Assembly (NCBI GenBank): GCA_007922225.1 | Contig: ML679959.1 | Location: 24,216,118-24,280,117, forward strand | DNA: 64,000 bases | Reading direction: 5' to 3' | DNA from: Emydura subglobosa | Taxonomy: Eukaryota; Chordata; Testudines; Chelidae | In this document: positions 11,690-22,231 of the stretch, piece by piece | Layout: each line of letters starts with the position of its first letter | Numbering within the stretch: the first letter of the stretch is position 1 | Notes under the pieces: model-generated | What the model was told of the DNA's origin: nothing | Seen by the model: the letters and a program-made list of their open reading frames with translations, nothing else | Databases searched by the model: none | Made by a program: the position numbers and the translations under genes

Positions 11690-12384
11690 TCTATTTAAGC
11701 TGTGGTTCTACTCTGAAAAAGACTCCGTCATAATGCTATGGTGGGGTTCAATTTGTCATGTCTTAATGATTCCAGATCAGAAGTGCTCAATTTTACATCT
11801 AAATGCTGTTTTCTAATTGTCAGCTGTGCAAATTCAACCTGGGATCTGAAAGTCAAGCTGGGTTATTTCCTTTTTGAGTAGCATTACTAGTAAAAAGGTT
11901 CATTAGGCCAAATTAGGCACATGGTGCCAACCTGTGCAACCTCGTTGTATAGCTGTAACTGATAGGAATTAGTAAACAGTTTTGTTTGTATGGCCTAAAA
12001 GAATAGAATGCAGCTTTCTCTCTCCCAGAGCTTTATTGGCTCTTCAGGGCTAATGGAAGCAAAAAGTAGCAAACTTATTTTGTTGCTAAAATCCACAAAT
12101 ATGGTCTGATAGCTGGTCTATTAAGGTAAAAGATACCATATCTGCACAATCAATTTTCAGACTAGAGCTGCGCTTTAAGAGGGAAAGGGAACTGATTTTA
12201 AGCCAAGACTGACACACCTGCTTCCCAGCAATTGCAGGTTCACTTTCTTTGTAGGAAAACAACCAAGCAGTGGAGAGAACTAGGTCTTGGAATTCATTCT
12301 GAACTCAGGTTGGCAAGGCTATTGTTGGTGAAGAAAAACACTATCAAATTCAAACATGTATTGGGAAAACTCTGTCAGCGGATC

Positions 12385-12625
12385 ATATATTTTTAAGGCT
12401 GGAAGACCCCATAACAATCATCTGGTCTGACCTCCTGCATAACACAATGTGGAGAGTTTCACTCAGCAATTCCTGCATCATGTCCACAGGTTCTAGTTGA
12501 GCTAGAGCCCATCTATTAGAAAGATGTCCAGGCTTGATTTAAAGACGTTAGGTGATGGAGAATCTACCACATCCCTTAGAAAGTTGTTGCACTGGTCCAT
12601 TACCTTTGCTGTTAAGAATGTGCAC
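12385..12625 (-). mobile_element. CR1 LINE 3'-end fragment (older subfamily)
   Basis: The minus strand carries a CR1 3' region. On the plus strand it reads 'ttaaggctggaagacccc', then 'atcatctggtctgacctcctgcataacac', then 'cccttagaaagttgttgcac' near 12573. The 'ctgacctcctg' block matches the CR1 at 27.48 kb, not the 'tccaaccccctgctcaaagc' type at 47.26 kb, so at least two CR1 subfamilies are present in the window. Confidence 0.75.
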
Positions 12626-12699
12626 TTTATTGAGACTAAAGTGTAGATGGAGGAGGATGGAGAAGCAGAAAATTGGGGATTAGATGAGACTGTAGCTCA

Positions 12700-12922
12700 G
12701 TGACAAAAGGCAGCATGGTCTGGGAGGTAAGGGATTAGCCTGTGAGTTGGGAGGCGCGGAGTCCATTCCCTGACCTACTGGGTGACCTTATGAAAATCTG
12801 TTTCCCCACCCATCATTTTTTTGTCTTGCCTGTTGTAAGTTCTTCAGGGCAGGGACTTTCTCTGACTCTGTTTAATATAGCACCTAGCATAGTACATTCA
12901 TTTGGGGCCTGCTGGTGCTATT

Positions 12923-12925
<3 letters not shown>
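12700..12925 (+). repeat. MIR-like SINE, near full length
   Basis: A head with 'gcatggtctgggaggtaagg' (about 12712) is followed by 'ctgggtgaccttatgaaaatc' core sequence (about 12778). The 3' block is 'cttcagggcagggactttctctg' (about 12842) and 'tatagcacctagcatagtac' (about 12877). The element runs directly into the AT array, so the microsatellite probably grew from its tail. Confidence 0.7.

Positions 12926-12961
<36 letters not shown>
12926..12961. repeat. (AT)n microsatellite
   Basis: About eighteen AT units that are self-complementary and able to extrude a cruciform. It sits exactly at the 3' end of the SINE and is followed by GATGATAATAATTAATAA, another typical SINE-tail pattern. Confidence 0.97.
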
Positions 12962-12965
<4 letters not shown>

Positions 12966-12981
12966 ATAATAATTAATAAGC

Positions 12982-13439
12982 AGGAGGGAGCAGGGCAGAG
13001 CCAAGGGCTCTAGTCCATCACACTCCGCTGTTAGCATGATTTCTCAAAGGTTATGAAGGAGATTAAAACAGCAAACCTCTTGCTTCCTGGACGCTTCTTA
13101 GCTTTCTTTGCCGGGGTGACTTCTATTTTAGACAAAACCAGCAAAAGAACAAACGCAGAGGCTGCGTGTGAGAGAGAGCACAATGGGTCACTGCTGCAGT
13201 CTGCATCTACCAGAGCGCACAATGATAGCTGCTCTGCACACCGCAGGCAGAAGCATCTCCATGTTTGCAAGTGCTGCACAAGGAGATCAGGGTGCCATCT
13301 CCTTCCAACTCCGTCATTGCACACCCCACGCGGTTCTGCAGCGTTGCCTAAAGAAATCAGACTTCTTTACTATCCGCGGTATTTTCACTTTGTTTGCATC
13401 CACGCAGCGCTGTGTAAATGTTTTAGCAATACAATAATT
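12982..13439. other. unassigned sequence
   Basis: No family recognised. The longest open frame of the window (13053-13688, plus strand, 211 codons) starts here but runs on into a MIR-like SINE, so I do not accept it as a gene. Confidence 0.45.
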
Positions 13440-13660
13440 CTGTGCCCTTCTGCCTTCCATTTGACCATCTCATTGCACATGACAGTATTCCTTACTGCCT
13501 CCCTCTGCATTAGGTGCTGTCCTCATTTTACAGGAGGGGAACTGCCTGAGGTTGCACAACAAGTGGGCAGCAGAGCTGGGAACAGAATTCAGGATTTCCT
13601 GCCCTTAGTTCTGTGCCTTTGCCACAAACCCATCTTCCGACCGCCACCACTTCCTGTAAT
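13440..13660 (+). repeat. MIR-like SINE fragment
   Basis: The typical conserved portion is visible at about 13513-13600: 'tgtcctcattttacaggagg', 'aactgcctgaggttgcac', and 'gcagagctgggaacagaattcagg'. This corresponds to the widely conserved 'cattttacagatggggaaactgaggc' core of MIR-like SINEs. Confidence 0.65.
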
Positions 13661-15685
13661 GTTTGAGCATGAGGAACAGGCATTGTAGGGAAATGCCGAA
13701 AGTATGTTGCTGGGGTTTTTAAGTGTGGCACGTGGGAATTGTTAGTCGAGTTGACTACATTTGAAAAAACAATTTGGGAGACCGTCTTCCCAATGAATCG
13801 GGCGTTTGGGGGCCCCTACAGGTAAGAGGCTGGCGCTGCACTTTCAATCTCCGGCACTGGGGCATTATCTGGGACCTCGGTGCCTGGATCTTGGTTGTGA
13901 AGCCTGGGTCAGGCCCAAGGCTCAGCTGGTGTGAGCTGTCCTGATTGCTTAGGGTTAATGTTGCATTGATCATCTGCCTGTTTGTTTCGTTTACTTTCCT
14001 GGGGCACTTTGGTGTGACTAGCACCATGCCGATTTCAACTGAATTTGCACCAAGAGCAGAAGCCTCAAGAGTTTTTCCGGACACCTGAAATGAGAACTGG
14101 AAGGTAAAGCCACATGTGCTTGTGTTGATTACAAGTGTTTGTAGAAAAACGGGAGGGGACTAAGATGGAGAATGAAGGGAGAAATTTTCATTTAGTTTAG
14201 CTAGAGCATGTAGACACCATGAGGAGAGAGTTTTCTCGGAAAGGAGGCTCTGGAAATAAGGTTGAACCAAAGAATAATGGTATTTCTCTGGGACGCGGAG
14301 AGCCTTAAATCCTCTATTAATAACGTAGTTGCTACCTTGTCTGGAAAGGACCTTGCACATGTGCATGGCTGCGTGAAGGATTATCAATAGTTTGTGGTTA
14401 AATGAAATATGATCACGTGATGATGTGCAGGGCAGATGGGGGATTGTTTGTTCTGTGCTGGGAGATTGCCTTTCTGCTCGGTTTTGGGAAGAGGAACATT
14501 TGTATCTGACGTCTAGCTCCTGGACCCTAAGGAAGGGCCCTGATAAAGTTAAAAAAATAAGTAGAATAAGCCTCAGGGTGGAGTCTGATCTTTCTGAGAC
14601 CCATGGCAGAGGAGCAAAGTGAGGCAGAAATAGTGGAGTAGCTGGCATAGGCATAAGCATGTCAATTATATCAGCAATGGTATTATCCCCATATCTGCTT
14701 CACTGAGCCGCTTGGACACACATGCATGAAGTGAAATAGGATTGGTTAAACCATCCCTCATGATGCTAATTGCAGCTCTCCTGGCATGTTCCGGAGGATC
14801 CGTAACTCCCGTCTCCCACACATGGGGAATGACAACATGTGGTTTTCTGATGGAATGTTCTCTTACGGCTGCCAATGTTCTTGTGGTCTCCGAGCGCCTG
14901 CAGATCTCGCACTTATCTCTGCAGTCAGCAGAATGGTAGTGTTTGCGGTCCGCCAGGGCTCGGGACAGCCGTGCGAGGATTCTGCGATAGCAGCTCCCTG
15001 CGAGGGTTGTAACTATGACAGAAGACGACGCTGTGGTTGCAGCAGATTTCCCTGTGCAGCTGGGGCAGAGACTTCGGAGCCGTTTTGTGGTACGGCGGAC
15101 AGGCTGCTCTGACCAGTCTGACGTAACGGTGTCCTTGATGGTGGCTCCAATGCCAAGCTATGGGCGTGTTGTTAAGATGCTTGCCCCAACTTTGCCTATC
15201 CTTGCTTTCAGTGCACACAACTTTTTCGGTCATCATTCTTATCGTGGGGGAAATGAGTCTGCGTCTTGCTAGACTCCAGCAACAGCTCTCTGCTATTCGG
15301 GCATGGATACATGTATTAGGATGTGTGTACCAGAAACCAGCCTGGACTCTGGATTTGGGAGGGATAACATCCCACAAGAGATGGATTCCTCTTGCTAATA
15401 CTCCTGCATAGTGCTGTTACTGCAAGAATGCAAAGCTCATTGCTTTCATTCTGGAGTTCTCGGGCTTCCAAGCGGTCAAGACCATTGTAAATAGAGAGAA
15501 AAATCAGGGCCATACTGAGGGCATGCTGCTGGGACTCAACAGAGGTTTGGGGGGTGGGGAGGATGGAAGCACAGATGTGGTGGTGATGCAGGTCTTGGCA
15601 AAGGCACTGGTAGTATTCTAGATATATTACTGTAGCATGATGGGTTCCAAAGATGTTTATAACGTTCACCTTTTGGGGCTAAGAG
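13661..15685. other. unassigned sequence, no gene recognised
   Basis: No dispersed repeat recognised. Open frames of 166 codons (minus, 14160-14660) and 150 codons (minus, 14925-15377) show no domain. A modest CpG cluster lies at about 14945-15110. Confidence 0.4.
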
Positions 15686-15893
15686 GGCAAGGTAATATCT
15701 TTTGTTGGACCAACTTCTGTTGGTGAGAGAGACCAGCTATTGAGCCACGCAGAGCTCTTCTTCACCTCTGTGTGAACTCAAAAGCTGGCCTCTCACGCCA
15801 ACAGAAGTTAGTCCAGTAAGAGAGATTGTCCCTCCCACCTTGTCTCTGTAATATCCTGGACCAGCACAGCTACAGCAACACTGCATGCAACCT
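15686..15893. mobile_element. foldback interspersed element with inverted arms
   Basis: The left arm at about 15688-15738 contains 'ttggaccaacttctgttggt' and the right arm at about 15780-15843 contains 'gccaacagaagttagtcca'. They are imperfect reverse complements over about 50 bp, separated by a short centre with 'gcagagctcttcttcacc'. The right side continues with 'tgtctctgtaatatcctgga'. I recognise this as a common dispersed reptilian repeat end but cannot assign the family with certainty. It may be the 3' hairpin of a larger retroelement. Confidence 0.6.
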
Positions 15894-16423
15894 TTTCAAG
15901 GGCTGGTCCCTGCTGGAGGCTGAGCGCTGTTGGACAGATTGAGTAAAATCTGTTCAGATGGGGGGTTTTTAGTAAAAAGGCTGGGGCGGGTGGTGGGGGA
16001 TTCACTTTTTGCCATTCTGTTTTTTCCCCCTAACAGCTATAGCAGTTCAGCTGTTTGGGGCAAAACCTGAAAACAGTCTCTAGATGAGACCCAGACTTTT
16101 TGATGGCCTACTGAAAATCCATTTTGTATTAGTTCTCAAGATTTAAAAACCGGACTTTGCTCGTGGGCACTTAATTTTTTACAACAGTAATGGCAGGTGG
16201 GTTCACCCTCCCCACACCCCCTTTAACAATTTCCCGGCATTCTGTTGTTCTGTGTATGTAAGAAAAGTGGAGTGAATTTTCTCACTTAATGGACAAGGGC
16301 ATGTGGAATACATTCAGTGAGGGTGGGGATGGAATGAGGCAGATGAGTGAAGGAGCCCGGTTTCATTCTATATATGATTACATCCACACACAAGAAAACA
16401 CATTAAAAGACTATTAAAGTTGC
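15894..16423. other. unassigned sequence
   Basis: No gene or family recognised. The segment just before 16424 (with 'cacattaaaagactattaaag') may already belong to the repeat that follows. Confidence 0.4.
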
Positions 16424-16573
16424 AAAGTCAACACTCAAAAGTTAGAATACGCCAGAAGTAATTTGGCCTCCTGGTACATATGCATTCTGATACAGCCTGG
16501 AGTTACATGATCCCAAACTATATTTTTTTCCACATGACCCATTCAGTGAATAGAAAGTCATTCAATGCTCCTT
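16424..16573 (+). repeat. interspersed repeat A, forward copy
   Basis: Begins GTTGCAAAGTCAA and continues through 'agttagaatacgccagaagt', 'atttggcctcctggtac' and 'cattctgatacag'. The reverse complement of 17205-17390 shows the same blocks in the same order, so the two copies are inverted relative to each other about 0.8 kb apart. Family not identified. Confidence 0.6.
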
Positions 16574-16649
16574 TTTATCTTCCTCATTCAAGATGTGGTC
16601 CCAGGCCTTATTTACTGCACACCATCCAAACCTTGCTTTGAATACAGAA

Positions 16650-16795
16650 TTATTCATTTCCTTCTAGGTGTTTCCATGGTGCGCTTTTCACAGTACCGGA
16701 GGACCTCGCAAACATTAATGTTTGTAAGCTTTGCAACACCCCTGTGAGAACAGGTGCTATTATTACCTCCAAATTGTCTGTCAGTTTCGAATGCC
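16650..16795 (+). repeat. SINE fragment (second reptilian type)
   Basis: Contains 'tcacagtaccggaggacctcg' and then 'tttgcaacacccctgtgag' followed by 'gtgctattattacctcc'. This is the block that precedes the 'fraction of fluid/empty' core in a MIR-like SINE family also seen at 34.14 and 34.28 kb. Confidence 0.5.
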
Positions 16796-16817
16796 CAACT
16801 TGACACTCGGGGACTGA

Positions 16818-17100
16818 CTTTTTTTTTTTTTTTTATCAGAGTACTTCGCATTTTTGTAGCACTTTATATGTTCCAAGCAGAGCTCCTACTCCTTCACTTG
16901 CAGTTGGGAGCACGCTGCACTTCTGCAAATCTGTTCCCCAGAGTCTCATTTTGGGCACTTGGAAAATGAGGAACGTGCCGTTAGTGGCCACATGTGAAAA
17001 GTTTGATGTAGGTGACTCGCCCAGCAACCACGCAGGAGCTCTTGGACCGAGGCAGGGATGGAATCCATTTCTCAATGGACACTTTAAACTGCCTTCACAG
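16818..17100 (+). repeat. decayed MIR-like SINE with adjoining poly-T
   Basis: After a T-run at about 16819-16834 there is 'gtagcactttatatgttcc', then 'ctcattttgggcacttgg', 'gtgactcgcccagcaaccac', and 'aggcagggatggaatccat'. These match the order of the MIR core ('cattttacagatg', 'gacttgcccaaggtcac', 'cagagctgggaat'). Diverged, so old. Confidence 0.5.
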
Positions 17101-17204
17101 GCCCTCTTTTGGCTTCCTTCAGTCCTTTGTCTCATTCACTACACACCTTCCAACTTCTGCAACAAATGAGGCAGTGGTCTCCCAGGTAAGACTCTTTTAT
17201 TACA

Positions 17205-17390
17205 CAACCCTGATTCACTCCTAGAGCACTATTAATCTATGTAATGAATGAGGTGTGGTCCTGTGGAAAACGTAGCATATGACCACCTAAAAAACTGTAT
17301 CATAACGCATGTGCACCAGAGGACCAAATTAAGGTTGCCTTACTTCTGGTGTTTCCTAACTTCAGTGCTTGACTTTGCAACCGTTAGGTT
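17205..17390 (-). repeat. interspersed repeat A, inverted copy
   Basis: Reverse complement of the repeat at 16424-16573. On the plus strand it reads 'ggttgccttacttctggtg' and 'agtgcttgactttgcaacc'. The homology extends on the other side through 'ccacaggaccacacctcattc' read in reverse. This copy looks longer than the forward one. Confidence 0.6.
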
Positions 17391-17469
17391 CATTTAACAT
17401 CGTTTTTTGGGATGTAATTTCCTAATTTAAAAAAAAAAAAACTGAAAAAAGAGAATTTCTATCACATGG

Positions 17470-17565
17470 AAACACGCTGACCCTCACCTAGGGTCTTCAG
17501 CAGGATTGGAACCTTTAGATCCAGAACACAGACCTCTGCCAATTGGGCTAATGGAGTAATTGGTA
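17470..17565 (-). repeat. tRNA-derived SINE head, minus strand
   Basis: On the minus strand the sequence reads 'ccattagcccaattggcag', a box-A-like region, then 'ggttccaatcctgctg', a box-B-like region. This is the arrangement of a tRNA-derived SINE promoter. It is too degenerate to be a tRNA gene. Confidence 0.45.
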
Positions 17566-18494
17566 GCAGTAGTAGGCTGTTATCCTCTACGCTGACCAAC
17601 AACTAGAAGAGAATGAGAGACACTTCGTAAGTGAGTTTCACAGATATTCGCTGACAGCAGAGGAATGTAGAGGTTCAGAACTCCAGGCTTCAGTATCAGT
17701 TTCTATATGGGAATGTTGTATAGTGGATAGCCCCTTCTGTTCTGTATCCCCAGCCTGTCGCTATCCCCTCTGCTCCCATCAACCCCTCATCCTCCTTTAC
17801 TCTCCCCACCCAACTCCTGCAACCCACCTTCCGGCCCCATTCCTCACACAGCTGCATTCAGATCGGCTTGCTCCCTCCTCCTCTCTGCCTGGGTGCCAGC
17901 AGCGGCAGCACTGAGCAGAGACGATGTTTCCTGCTCTCTCCATTCCAGTGCCCAGCGCCACAGCAGTCCCCAGCAGCTGTGGGGGAGCAATCATAGGGGA
18001 AACCCTGCTTGGCCCCTGCAGTCTCGGGTTGGAGCACGCTCAGTGCAGACTGACTCTTCAGAGAATTTAGCTACCAAACTCTAATAGGCTTCTACAGAGC
18101 ACATGCAAGCTAAGATGTTTAGAGACTAACAACCTGGCCAAATGTGGATGCATTTTCCTTGGGACCGCAAAAGGCACGTTCCTGATACCGGGGCAACCAA
18201 CCGTTAAATTTCAAGTCCCTGCTCCAAAGTACGGAGGTCCTACAACAAAACAGCTGTAAGAATATTATTAATGTGGACAAAACAATGTGTTTTTTTCCTA
18301 ACCTCCTTCTGAGAAATGGTTGAATTGCTTTTGCTGAAACATTTGCTGAAAAATTTCAGCTTGGCAGTAGCCATTGCAATACAAACAGATAGAGTCTGGC
18401 AAAGTTACAAGGAACTAAAAAAAGGTTCTTATAATGGAAAGTGTCAAGCAACCTTAATGATAAGTGGTACTACCAGCCTGGCCTATAAAACTGC
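17566..18494. other. unassigned sequence with a pyrimidine-rich tract
   Basis: Positions 17723-17900 are C/T-rich. The short open frames there are proline/serine rich because of composition. No recognised gene or family. Confidence 0.4.
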
Positions 18495-18595
18495 AAGAAT
18501 TCCTTCTGATTCTGTGACTGTACAGTGCCCAGCACGATGGGGCCCCAATCTTGTTTGGGGTCTCTAGGCCCTGCCATCATACAAATAAATGGAAG
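18495..18595 (+). repeat. MIR-like SINE, 3' end
   Basis: Contains 'gtacagtgcccagcacgatg', 'ggccccaatcttgtttgggg', and 'tctctaggccctgccatcat', ending in 'acaaataaat'. This is the same 3' end as at 515-598 and 44.63 kb. Confidence 0.7.
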
Positions 18596-20694
18596 GTGTA
18601 TATGGAAAAAGGCAACTCTCCTTCAATTTCCTGCTGGCAGTGAGAAGGAGCTGTTCCTTGGTTAACTCTTGTGTGGCCAGAGCTACACTGTGGGTGTAGG
18701 ACAATGAATGAACCTGCTGAGGGCTAACTATATTTCTCTGAACTGGGGCTATTAGTACCATCTGCCTTGCATCCCACTCTGCATGCCTGGGCTGTTTATA
18801 CCATAGCCACTGCACATGGTGAAATCAGCTCTGCAGCCCTCAGTGCTTTTGCTTTGACACCCATCTATTGTACCTGCTGGCTACCTGATCAAAAGGGCAC
18901 AACTAACAATTTCAAGCAGTTTTGCCTCCCCTCCTCTTTTCGTTTTCAAACTAGAGGGCACCCCAGGAAACCTGCAATTTCTGGTTCCAGTGGATGACTG
19001 CACTTGCAGATTTGCCCTTTAGAAAATGGAGCCTTTATTGCATGTGAGTTTTCGAAGAGACGTGGGGGAGGTGGGCAAGGCAGCTATCAAGCAGATAGAA
19101 AACCCTCTGCTCCACACTTCTCACATAATATACCTCTCACTATATATCTTTTCCTGGCTAACTGTGTTCCTGACTTAGGTTTAAATTGTCTGCCTCACTT
19201 CAGAGCTGCAACATGTGGCGTTTGCCCCAGTGGAAAGAATATGGCTGTCATGAGAGCCGTGGGAGATGCGAGTCACTTGATAAAATTGGGTTCTCGCACA
19301 CAATCCGAGGTGGGTGGCAGCACTAGTCTAGTGGCAGGTGCTGTCAGAAAACCTCTGTCAATAGGTACAGCCAATAAGGAATCCTCGGAGGTGCAGATAA
19401 CAGAACTCGGCAGCACTTCCAAAACTCAGCCTGCAAATAAATCCGTTTCCTAGTTGCTACAAGAAACAATGACTCCCTTGCCCTCCCCAAGCCCTAGTGG
19501 TAACTGGGACTGTCCCTTTGACTACTAGATAGCCATACGTGGCTGTTGGAAAGACTCACCAGACTTCCACAGAAGACTTCCCAGCAGCTGAATAACTTTG
19601 CATGACCAGTGGCCATTAGTGCCGTCATTGATATTTGCATATCCCAGTTCACATCCTCAGTTTATTGCAGACGCAGAGAAGACTGAGCACAGGACTGCCA
19701 TGTGTGCCATAATCACCTTAACTAAATGGAGCCTCTGCTTAACATCACTAACGTAGGTCACATCCACCACACCCAGACTGCACCAGCTCTGCATTGCACA
19801 GTCCACAGGAGATGTGGTCACACCGTTTTCCTGACCCCATGCTAGACCCCATAGCTATGTTTCTCTTACAAAGAATGAAATAACCTAGAAGCTGTGTGAA
19901 GCTCTGGAAACCATTTAGTGCGGGACGTGGCTATTAATTTAAACAGATTACAGAAATGTGAACTAAGCTGCATGTAAATCTTCTGATCGGCTCCTTGGTT
20001 TTCACACTCTATTGTTTACGCATTACAAAAATAATCACAATTTATTGATTTCTGAAGCCCTGACTGTTTTGGTCAGGACTTGCTTCTCTCTTACTGAATG
20101 TCGATGGCAGATGGTTCTACTGTTCCACGAGTATCGCCTTTCAGAGCTACTGCGAGTGAGACACAGATGTTGCTGGGTCTCAGGTAAAGCCATCAAAGGT
20201 GGAGGTCCAATCAAGTTTGACATCATCTTCCACTGAAATCAACCTGAAGGCAAATGGCTTGGTTTTGATTAGCAGCCTGCAGGATTGTGCCTAACCTATA
20301 TTGGGACTGCTGCTGCTACTTTACCTGAATTGCAAAATCACAGATGGTAATTATAACGATAAGTGCTTACAGATTTTCTAACAACAAAGATAATTTGTTT
20401 GCTCCATGCCTTGTTAGAAGGGGAATTTTGTTCTGGTAACTGGGTGGCTTGTGAATCAGCCATTGCCCTTTCACCTCTCTGTCCCCAGCTTGACTGCAGC
20501 TTCAAACGCAGTGATTAGACACTGATCTGACAAGAAGGGTCTTGTGAAGGCTTTAGGTAGGAGCCTACTGTTCTCAACTCCCACTCTACGGTCTTTCTTT
20601 GGGCAAAAGAGATGTGGCACCGAAGACAAATATGGAAATGCCACAGAAGGCCTGGCCTCTGTGGGAAAGAGGATCCCCAGGTAGGAAGAAAACT
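18596..20694. other. unassigned sequence
   Basis: No gene or repeat family recognised. The 149-codon plus-strand frame 19004-19453 has no recognisable domain. Confidence 0.4.
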
Positions 20695-20987
20695 CTGTAT
20701 ACAGCCACCTACACCTCTTACATTACAGACATTTGTTGGCATAGCGGTATCAGTCAGGTGTGTGAAGAGGTGTGAACCCTGACCAGCATAACTGTGCTGG
20801 CAAACGCCTCTCATGTAGACTGGCAAAACTATGCTTTTGCCAATATACCTTGTTTTGCTTGGAGCGGGGGTGGAGCCTGCAATAAGCATACCCATACTCT
20901 GTCTGGCTTAGCTGCATCCCCGCTAGACGGTACCGTGTCCTGGTACAGGTAAACCGGCAAAGCGTCCCTAGTGTAGACCTGGTCTTA
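20695..20987. mobile_element. MITE-like DNA element (family M), copy 1
   Basis: The right end reads AGTGTAGACCTGGTCTTA, matching the inverted end of the copies at 22006 and 59244. The interior has the characteristic 'gctggcaaacgcctctc', 'tagactggcaaaac' and 'gtacaggtaaaccggc' blocks. The left end is unclear and may be truncated. No coding capacity, so this is a non-autonomous element if the family call is right. Confidence 0.55.
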
Positions 20988-20997
20988 GCTTATAAAC

Positions 20998-21095
20998 TCC
21001 TTGAAAGTAGCAGGCCATCCTGTCTCCTCTTTGTTTCTGTGCAGTGCTGAGCGCATGGACCATTCGTAATAAATAACGTGTGGTGGTAATGTTTC
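20998..21095 (+). repeat. MIR-like SINE, 3' end
   Basis: Reads 'taaactccttgaaagtagc', 'ctcctctttgtttctgtgcag', 'tgctgagcgcatgg', then AATAAATAA. This corresponds to the 'ctcctttgtgtttgtacagcgcctagcac' end of the SINE family. It directly abuts the MITE-like element. Confidence 0.55.
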
Positions 21096-22005
21096 TGGAG
21101 GTTGGAAAGCCTCCATCATGGAGGAATCCATTGTTCAGCTGACTTGTTCAGAGAGCTCTTCAGATTTTGAGCTAGTGGACTTACAAGTGCTATTCAGGCA
21201 CAGTGCCTGTCGCGCCCATCTTTCTGGTATGGGGACATGACCACCGCAGCCAGGGCCGTAATTCGCAGCTGGCGTAGATGTACTGGCACTAGCTGTAATC
21301 TAGCGCGCTCGCTAAAAATAGCAGCAATGGCCGGAGGTGCTGGAACAACCTTCATAGTGGCGCTGCTGAAAGCCGGTAAACAAAACTGTAAACCCTGCGC
21401 AGGTCACACACGTGAGTACGCACCCAGGAGGTTCAGGTGAGCGTGGGCAGCCCTTGTGGAAGCCTGTTGCTGCCCCATCCTCACTGCTGTTTGGAGCGAA
21501 TTAGCTGGCTATGTCTAGCGGCCAGTCACGCCCCCGGTTCCAGTGTAGCTGTGCCCTGTGGCAACAAGTGAACAAGTGTAGCCTCAAGTGGAAAGTGCTC
21601 GGTGGGATCCCGGCGGCTGGATATGCAGCCCCAGGAAGACCCGCCAGCCCCATGCAGCCTGAGCTTTGAACGTTCCAGAGCAGCCAATCGTGAGCACTTA
21701 TCGTCCTCCTGCATCCCAAGTGAAAACCCCATGGAGTGGCTTCTCCGTAGTGGCACAATACGGCGTGGCAGAGCCGGGGTGGAGCCCACCTCTGCTATGT
21801 CCCAGCTGAGTGACTTAACGGCTTCTTCTGCATCAGCATTTCTTCAGGGGAAAAAATTTGGCCCATGCCCTGGGAGGGCCTAATAAGTGCTAATGTCTAC
21901 TGGAGGCTTAACTGGACCTTTGCTCGGTTTCTAGCCTTAAGAAATGCTTAGCAAATGCATTGTGTTGTTTGCTTCCAGTTAGTGGGGGAAGGGAAAGGGA
22001 ACTGA
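21096..22005. other. unassigned sequence
   Basis: No repeat or gene recognised. Several CpGs are scattered through 21210-21420. The 87-93-codon frames on opposite strands at 21.5-21.9 kb overlap and lack domains. Confidence 0.4.
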
Positions 22006-22231
22006 GGGCCAGTCTTCACTAGAAGCACTACAGTGGTGCAGCTGCACCAATGCCGCACTGCTAGTGCCGACGGGGAGAGTTCTCCCGTGGGCATAACAAC
22101 TCCACCTCTGCGAGAGGCGGTAGCTACGAAGGCGGGAGAAGCTCTTTCGCTTGTCCACACCGGCGTTTGGGTCGGTGTAAGTAATGTCGCTTAGGGGAGT
22201 GGCTTTTTCACACTAGTGTGTACCAGCCCCG
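22006..22231. mobile_element. MITE-like DNA element (family M), copy 2
   Basis: The left end 'gggccagtcttcact' and right end 'agtgtgtaccagcccc' are imperfect inverted repeats. The GC-rich interior contains 'acggggagagttctcccg' and 'gaggcggtagctacg'. The same blocks occur in the copy at 59.24 kb ('acgggagagagctctgc', 'gcggcggtagctatg'). The element is non-coding. Confidence 0.65.

Larger units (their letters stand above)
9000..12384. other. unassigned sequence with a CA microsatellite and a poly-A run
   Basis: No gene or dispersed repeat family was recognised apart from the CA array at 9619-9648 and an A-run at 11674-11689. The 176-codon plus-strand frame at 9889-10419 has no domain and is overlapped by three other frames. 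The part from about 11.4 to 12.4 kb is noticeably more AT-rich than the part before it. Confidence 0.45.

Noticed and set aside
13053..13688. 211-codon plus-strand open frame, the longest in the window
   Set aside because: Its last third runs through a MIR-like SINE, it contains no domain, and the C-rich composition is irregular. Treated as a chance frame.
14160..14660. 166-codon minus-strand frame
   Set aside because: No domain, signal or conservation visible. Length is within what chance gives in 64 kb.
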